Below, piece after piece: positions 1 through 5,255 of a stretch of DNA of 5,255 nucleotides; within the stretch, counting starts at the first letter, position 1; each line of letters starts with the position of its first letter. Made by a program: the position numbers and the translations under genes. The DNA comes from Thiohalobacter sp. (lineage in GTDB: Bacteria > Pseudomonadota > Gammaproteobacteria > DSM-19610). Location: contig JALWRY010000266.1 of assembly GCA_027080445.1 (NCBI GenBank), positions 1 to 5,255 on the forward strand. The letters run 5' to 3'. The notes under the pieces were generated by a model that made no database searches, was not told where the DNA came from, and saw nothing but the letters and a program-made list of their open reading frames with translations.

Positions 1-2
1 TT

Positions 3-965
3 GTGGCCAGCCGCGCGCAGGGGATACGAATCGAGCACAATCACCTGAATGCTGTACTGTTCGGTATCTGGCTCGATGGTTGCAGTGGCGCAGTGATCCG
101 TGGCAATCATATTCACGGACTGCCCGCTCTGCGTTTGCAGGATCGCGGCAACGGCATCCATCTGCATAACGTCAACCACACGACGATAGAGGACAACGAG
201 GTGTGGGAAACACGGGATGGCATCTATATCGAGACCAGCAATCACAATATCCTGCGCCACAACAGGATTCGATCCCTGCGTTATGGCATACACTACATGT
301 ATTCCAACCACAACGAGGTGATTGGCAACCAGACCCGCAACACCCACACCGGTTATGCCCTGATGATGTCAGATCACCTGCTGATCCGGAATAACCACTC
401 CAGCGATGACCGCAACTACGGGATCCTGATGAACTACATCAACTACAGTACTCTCACCGGCAACGTCATCACAGGTATCCACGCCGGATCAGGAAAAGAC
501 ACTGGCGGGATGGTTGTCGCCGGCACCGAAGGGCGGGGACTGTTCATCTATGATTCACAGGCTAACGAGATTCATGACAATGAAGTCGCAAGCAGTGACG
601 TCGGCGTCTATCTGACGGCAGGATCAGTGGGTAACCGGATCTACGACAACAGATTTATTAACAATCGCACACAGGTGAAGTACGTCTCCACCCGCAAGCA
701 GGAGTGGTCCTCAAAAGGACGTGGCAATTACTGGAGCGACTATCTGGGTTGGGATCTGAATGGCGACGGTATTGGCGATCGCCCCTACCTTCCCAATGAC
801 GGGGTTGACAGGATGCTGTGGCAGTTTCCCAAGGCCAAATGGCTGATGTACAGTCCAGCGATCGAAGTGCTTCACTGGGTTCAGCGCCAGTTCCCGCTGC
901 TGCGCCCGCAGGGTGTTCAGGACAGCCACCCGCTGATGAATCCAGTCAATAACCAGGCCGTTTAA
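3..965 (+). CDS. nosD: NosD, periplasmic beta-helix protein for NosZ copper-site maturation (5' end missing)
   Basis: NosD is the periplasmic subunit of the NosDFY complex needed to assemble the copper-sulfur centre of nitrous oxide reductase. The 320 visible residues are the C-terminal part. The family usually runs beyond 400 residues, so the signal peptide and first helix turns lie upstream, and the GTG at 3 is only the first whole codon, not a start. The sequence is a run of roughly 22-residue turns rich in Asn, His and Gly (N-H-N, G-I-x, N-x-I steps), as in right-handed parallel beta-helix (CASH/NosD) proteins. Near visible residues 240-263 comes the NYWSDY segment and then DLNGDGIGDRPY, both typical of NosD. 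The first six positions of the latter resemble a calcium loop. The final ~50 residues leave the helix pattern. The stop TAA (963-965) overlaps the nosF start. Identification is firm from the repeat pattern together with nosF and nosY. Confidence 0.93.
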   Translation: MASRAQGIRIEHNHLNAVLFGIWLDGCSGAVIRGNHIHGLPALRLQDRGNGIHLHNVNHTTIEDNEVWETRDGIYIETSNHNILRHNRIRSLRYGIHYMYSNHNEVIGNQTRNTHTGYALMMSDHLLIRNNHSSDDRNYGILMNYINYSTLTGNVITGIHAGSGKDTGGMVVAGTEGRGLFIYDSQANEIHDNEVASSDVGVYLTAGSVGNRIYDNRFINNRTQVKYVSTRKQEWSSKGRGNYWSDYLGWDLNGDGIGDRPYLPNDGVDRMLWQFPKAKWLMYSPAIEVLHWVQRQFPLLRPQGVQDSHPLMNPVNNQAV

Positions 966-1888
966 TGGATACAGCAATCGACCTGAAAGCGGTCAGTAAA
1001 CACTATCGAGCGCTTACGGCACTGCAGCAACTCAACTTGTGCGTTGGGCGGGGCGAAGTGCTTGGCCTGTTGGGTAACAACGGCGCCGGAAAGACCACTA
1101 CCATCAAGTTGATACTGGGTATGATTCAGCCGGATGGCGGTGAGTTGTCGGTGCTGGGGTGTTCCCCGGGTACCCCGCAAGCGCAAGCGCTGCGATTGCA
1201 AATCGGCTATTTGCCGGAGAGTATGCACTTTTACGATCCGCTTAGCGGCCGCGAAGTGCTGGACTATTTTGCCCGCCTTAAACGAGTGTCCGTAGATGAA
1301 CGGGACAGACTGCTTGACCAGGTGGGGCTTACCGGTGCAGCCGACAGGCCGGTGGCGACCTATTCCAAAGGTATGAGACAGCGTCTTGGCCTGGCCCAGG
1401 CGTTCCTCGGCAGACCACGCCTGTTGCTGTTGGACGAACCCTCCACCGGGCTGGATCCTATCGCCGCCCTGGATCTGCTTGAGCGACTCCGGGCATTGCG
1501 CCGGGAGGGTTGCACCATTGTTATTTCCACTCACCAGCTGGCCGGCATCGAGCAACTGGTAGACCGGGTCGCCATCCTGCAGCAGGGGCGCCTGCGGATT
1601 CACGGCACCCTGGAGAAGCTGCGACGTCGCTCCGGTCTGCCTGACCGGTTACGACTCAGGGGACATTGGCAGCCAGCCAGCCTGCAACAGCAGCTGGCCG
1701 AGTGGGGCTGCCGGGATTACCGGCTCGACGGACAGGTGCTCGAGCTGACGACCACCGCCGACAACAAGATACCCCTGTTGCGCCGGTTGCTCGCACAGGA
1801 GGGAGTAGAAGACCTGGCGCTGGAGGCCCCTAATCTGGAGCGCTTATATCGCCATTTCAGCAAGACGCCGGAGCCTTTTGATGCATGA
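965..1888 (+). CDS. nosF: NosF, ABC-type ATPase of the NosDFY complex
   Basis: NosF is the cytoplasmic ATPase that drives NosDFY, partnering the membrane protein NosY. At 307 residues it has the normal family length. All nucleotide-binding motifs are intact: Walker A GNNGAGKT (37-44), the GYLPE segment at the Q-loop position (81-85, as in ABC-2 type ATPases, without the usual Gln), signature YSKGMRQRLGLA (133-144), Walker B LLLLDEP (153-159), D-loop TGLD (161-164) and switch His in STH (H190). Residues from about 220 onward form the C-terminal extension seen in this family. The ATG at 965-967 shares its A with the nosD stop (TAATG), and a weak AGG lies 7 bases upstream, so translation is probably coupled to nosD. 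The motifs alone fit many ABC-2 exporters; the neighbours nosD and nosY make the NosF assignment. Confidence 0.94.
   Translation: MDTAIDLKAVSKHYRALTALQQLNLCVGRGEVLGLLGNNGAGKTTTIKLILGMIQPDGGELSVLGCSPGTPQAQALRLQIGYLPESMHFYDPLSGREVLDYFARLKRVSVDERDRLLDQVGLTGAADRPVATYSKGMRQRLGLAQAFLGRPRLLLLDEPSTGLDPIAALDLLERLRALRREGCTIVISTHQLAGIEQLVDRVAILQQGRLRIHGTLEKLRRRSGLPDRLRLRGHWQPASLQQQLAEWGCRDYRLDGQVLELTTTADNKIPLLRRLLAQEGVEDLALEAPNLERLYRHFSKTPEPFDA
1870..1873 (+). promoter_or_regulatory. Ribosome binding site of nosY
   Basis: GGAG lies inside the end of nosF, 7 bases before the ATG at 1881. This spacing favours ATG 1881 over the in-frame TTG one codon earlier (1878), which would leave only 4 bases. Confidence 0.6.
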
Positions 1889-2711
1889 GATTTTGACTGT
1901 GGCGCGCAAAGAGTTTCTGGAGGGGGTGCGTAACCGCTGGCTCATCGGCATCGTCATCATCCTGGCCTTGTTTGCGCTCGGTCTGGGGTATCTGGGCGCT
2001 GCGATCAGTGGCAAGGCCGGGCTGCTTCCCCTGGATACGCTAATCGTGAGTCTGGCCTCCCTCGCCGTATTCCTGCTGCCCCTGATCGCCCTGTTGCTGG
2101 GCTACGATACGATTATCGGTGAGCGCGAAAACGGGACGCTGCTGCTGTTGCTCAGCTACCCGTTGAGTCGGTCCCAGCTGATCAGCGGGAAATTTCTGGG
2201 CCACCTGCTGGTGTTAGCACTGGCCACTGTCCTTGGTTTCGGGGTTGCAGCGGCATCAATCGCTGCCCTGTCGGGAAATCTGCTCGACGTCGCCCTGTGG
2301 CGGCTTTTTGGCGCTTTCATTTTTTCATCCATATTGTTGGGCGGTGTGTTTCTGGCTCTGGCCTACCTGATCAGCGTGACAGTTAGTGAGAAGACCCATG
2401 CCGTGGCCCTGGCGCTGGGGCTGTGGTTCTTCTTCGTTCTGGCCTACGATCTGGGTCTGCTGGGTCTGCTGGTCTTTTCCCATGGCGCTATTGGTCATGA
2501 TCTGTTTCCTTATTTGCTGCTACTCAACCCCAATGACGTGTTCCGCCTGGCCAACTTCACCCTGGTCGGCGCCTCCACCGCCTATCCGGGCATGGCTCCC
2601 ATCGTAATGCAGGGCGGTTTTTCCCTGCCGTTGCTGCTGAGTACACTGCTGGGGTGGCTGGTACTCCCGTTTCTGCTTGCGCTGTGGCGGTTCCAGCGCG
2701 CACAGTTGTAG
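1881..2711 (+). CDS. nosY: NosY, membrane subunit of the NosDFY complex
   Basis: NosY is the integral inner-membrane subunit of NosDFY, linking the ATPase NosF to periplasmic NosD during NosZ maturation. From ATG 1881 it has 276 residues, the usual family length. It begins with the amphipathic segment MHEILTVARKEFLEGVRNRW, which resembles the start of ABC-2 permeases, where it acts as a coupling element. About six hydrophobic stretches follow, at roughly residues 21-42, 56-77, 104-130, 143-167, 173-200 and 247-269. Between the second and third is the cytoplasmic motif GERENGTL (80-87), characteristic of ABC-2 type permeases. LNPNDVFRLANF (215-226) sits in the long segment before the last helix and matches what I remember of NosY proteins. 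The start overlaps the nosF end by 8 bases (ATGCATGA). No nosL follows. Confidence 0.92.
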   Translation: MHEILTVARKEFLEGVRNRWLIGIVIILALFALGLGYLGAAISGKAGLLPLDTLIVSLASLAVFLLPLIALLLGYDTIIGERENGTLLLLLSYPLSRSQLISGKFLGHLLVLALATVLGFGVAAASIAALSGNLLDVALWRLFGAFIFSSILLGGVFLALAYLISVTVSEKTHAVALALGLWFFFVLAYDLGLLGLLVFSHGAIGHDLFPYLLLLNPNDVFRLANFTLVGASTAYPGMAPIVMQGGFSLPLLLSTLLGWLVLPFLLALWRFQRAQL

Positions 2712-2763
2712 TGGCGTGAAGACTGGCCGGTGTTGGCTGCCGACCGCCAGAGACTATGCAGTG

Positions 2764-2786
2764 GCCCGTTCAGGCCGCAAACGGGC
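2764..2786 (+). terminator. Weak candidate terminator of the nos operon
   Basis: A perfect 7-bp inverted repeat, GCCCGTT (2764-2770) and AACGGGC (2780-2786), encloses a 9-base loop, 53 bases after the nosY stop. Only TTGCAAT follows, not a run of T, so it would be an inefficient intrinsic terminator or simply an RNA-stabilising 3' hairpin. It abuts the proposed thiC promoter. Confidence 0.3.
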
Positions 2787-2815
2787 TTGCAATAGTCCCA
2801 CCCTTTAGCTACTTT
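2787..2815 (+). promoter_or_regulatory. Candidate sigma70-type promoter for the thiC leader
   Basis: TTGCAA (2787-2792) matches four of six -35 consensus positions. TACTTT (2810-2815) keeps the first, second and last -10 bases. The spacer is 17 bases. A transcript from about 2821-2823 would begin right at the first strand of riboswitch helix P1, which is what makes this weak promoter credible. No other good pair was seen between nosY and the aptamer. Read-through from nos cannot be excluded. Confidence 0.42.
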
Positions 2816-2822
2816 GTTCGCG

Positions 2823-2903
2823 CAGCTAGGGGTGCTCCTGTGACAACGGGGCTGAGAAACACCCTTCGAACCTGAACCGGTTAATGCCAGCGCAGGGAAG
2901 CTG
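2823..2903 (+). promoter_or_regulatory. TPP riboswitch aptamer (THI element)
   Basis: This 81-nt element binds thiamine pyrophosphate and controls thiC. Conserved landmarks are GGGGTGC (2829-2835), CTGAGA (2852-2857), ACCC (2861-2864), GAACCTGA (2868-2875) and the TTAATGCCAGCG segment (2881-2892). The helices can be drawn: P1 CAGCT/AGCTG (2823-2827 with 2899-2903), P2 GGGTG/CACCC (2830-2834 with 2860-2864), P3 GCTCC/GGGGC (2834-2838 with 2848-2852, one G-U, sharing its first base with P2), P4 CCTG/CAGG (2871-2874 with 2893-2896) and P5 (2877-2880 with 2887-2890). P5 carries a C-A mismatch (2878/2889). The short P3 loop is within the family's normal range. The position, directly before thiC, is the classic one. 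Confidence 0.96.
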
Positions 2904-2927
2904 AATCTGCATCAGCTTTTCCCTGCG
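2891..2927 (+). promoter_or_regulatory. Riboswitch alternative hairpin (predicted TPP-free, thiC ON state)
   Basis: The 3' end of the aptamer (2891-2904) can pair with 2912-2918 and 2921-2927 to give 14 base pairs: seven below and seven above a two-base bulge (2919-2920), with a 7-base loop (2905-2911). This consumes the 3' strands of P1 and P4, so it cannot coexist with the ligand-bound aptamer. No T run follows, so it is not an intrinsic terminator. I infer that it acts by holding 2915-2924 away from the ribosome binding site. Confidence 0.7.
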
Positions 2928-2957
2928 ATGAATCACTCACCCGAGAGAGGGGAAAGC
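2915..2957 (+). promoter_or_regulatory. Riboswitch sequestering stem covering the thiC ribosome binding site (predicted OFF state)
   Basis: GCTTTTCCCT (2915-2924) can form ten continuous pairs, one of them T-G, with AGGGGAAAGC (2948-2957) across a 23-base loop. The right arm contains the thiC Shine-Dalgarno AGGGG (2948-2952), which ends 7 bases before the ATG. When TPP holds the aptamer together, the left arm is free to mask this site. The same left arm is used in the alternative hairpin, giving a two-state translational switch of the kind known for E. coli thiM. The pairing is seen in the sequence; the mechanism is inferred. Confidence 0.7.
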
Positions 2958-2959
2958 CC

Positions 2960-4837
<1,878 letters not shown>

Positions 4838-4855
4838 GATGGCCGGCCCCGGCGG

Positions 4856-5254
4856 TTATTCCGGTACCAGACGGATGATGACACGATTGTTGGCGGCGGC
4901 GATGCGGTTCCATTCGCCGGCTTTTGTCGTGGCATCGCGCGGCGGATAAGCGACCAGTGGGTCGCTGCGCCGGGCGGCGCGGATCTCCAGTGTGATACGG
5001 CCGTCCTGCAGCCAGGGCGAACTGGCGATGAAATTGGCGAAGGCCAGCGACTGGTGCGTGGACGGCGAGTCGGTGGGCTGTACCGGGTTGATAATGCGGC
5101 TGCACTGGTCCAGCGGGGTGTTTTCGCCGGCCAGTTTGAGGCCTTTCTCCGGGTCGCCTTGCAGACAGAATTCACCCACGTGGGTCTCCAGCACCAGTTT
5201 TCCGCGAAAGCCGCCACTGGCCAGCCGCTCCAGTAGTTGCGCGACCGTTTGCAT
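4856..5254 (-). CDS. Unrecognised protein, possible diverged OmpA-like C-terminal domain (probably 5' partial)
   Basis: I do not recognise a named family. The 132 visible residues (ATG at 5252-5254, stop TAA at 4858-4856) touch the window edge, so this Met may be internal and no ribosome binding site can be judged. The layout resembles the OmpA/MotB peptidoglycan-binding fold: an opening helix (VAQLLERLASGG, 4-15), a strand (KLVLETHVG, 19-27) where the family has its GHTD strand, a helix (QSLAFANFIASSP, 68-80), a strand (GRITLEIRA, 85-93) and the ending ANNRVIIRLVP (121-131), reminiscent of NRRVEI. The Asp and Arg that normally bind diaminopimelate are not evident. C30 and C51 could form a disulfide if the protein is exported. 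There is no signal peptide or membrane segment in the visible part. It converges on thiC with an 18-base gap. The reading frame is well supported; the fold call is a tentative inference. Confidence 0.72.
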   Translation of the reverse strand: MQTVAQLLERLASGGFRGKLVLETHVGEFCLQGDPEKGLKLAGENTPLDQCSRIINPVQPTDSPSTHQSLAFANFIASSPWLQDGRITLEIRAARRSDPLVAYPPRDATTKAGEWNRIAAANNRVIIRLVPE

Positions 5255-5255
5255 G

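Noticed and set aside
3..5. GTG as the true start of nosD
   Set aside because: The protein would lack a signal peptide and begin in the middle of the beta-helix repeats; the gene runs in from upstream.
962..1603. A 213-codon open frame on the minus strand opposite nosF
   Set aside because: It mirrors nosF, whose ATPase motifs are all intact, and resembles no protein I recognise.
1878..1880. TTG as the nosY start
   Set aside because: It is one codon before an ATG with better Shine-Dalgarno spacing (7 bases against 4) and adds only one residue.
2891..2927. The leader hairpin as a transcription terminator
   Set aside because: The stem is strong, but the bases after it (ATGAATCAC) contain no T run, and its T residues are inside the stem and bulge.
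4841..4855. GC-rich inverted repeat after thiC as an intrinsic terminator
   Set aside because: The best stem is only 4 bp (GCCG/CGGC) and no T tract follows on either strand.

Overview
The window holds the end of a nitrous oxide reductase maturation operon (nosD-nosF-nosY), a 248-base leader containing a thiamine pyrophosphate (TPP) riboswitch, the thiC gene it controls, and a converging, partly visible gene at the right edge. The gene set points to a denitrifying proteobacterium. A gammaproteobacterium is my guess, from the long ThiC form and the riboswitch layout; the window has no marker that settles this.

Left (1-2711): nosD enters from outside the window and lacks its 5' end. nosF and nosY are complete. 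The three genes are tightly coupled: nosD and nosF share one base (TAATG), and nosF and nosY overlap by 8 bases. Their products form the NosDFY complex: a periplasmic beta-helix protein, a cytoplasmic ATPase and a six-helix membrane subunit. It matures the copper-sulfur centre of NosZ. nosL, often the next gene in such clusters, is not here.

Middle (2712-2959): a weak hairpin may end the nos transcript. A plausible sigma70-type promoter follows, then an 81-nt TPP aptamer whose P1 to P5 helices can all be drawn by hand. The expression platform is unusually easy to read. One segment (2915-2927) can pair either back with the 3' part of the aptamer or forward with the thiC ribosome binding site. 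This predicts translational repression by TPP.

Right (2960-5255): thiC encodes a full-length 4-amino-5-hydroxymethyl-2-methylpyrimidine phosphate synthase with an intact CX2CX4C iron-sulfur motif. Eighteen bases after its stop, a minus-strand reading frame ends. It encodes at least 132 residues that I read, tentatively, as a diverged OmpA-like C-terminal domain whose gene continues beyond the window.

I found no mobile element, CRISPR array, tRNA or rRNA. The most informative signals are the fully drawable two-state riboswitch, the absence of nosL, and the diverged OmpA-like frame.
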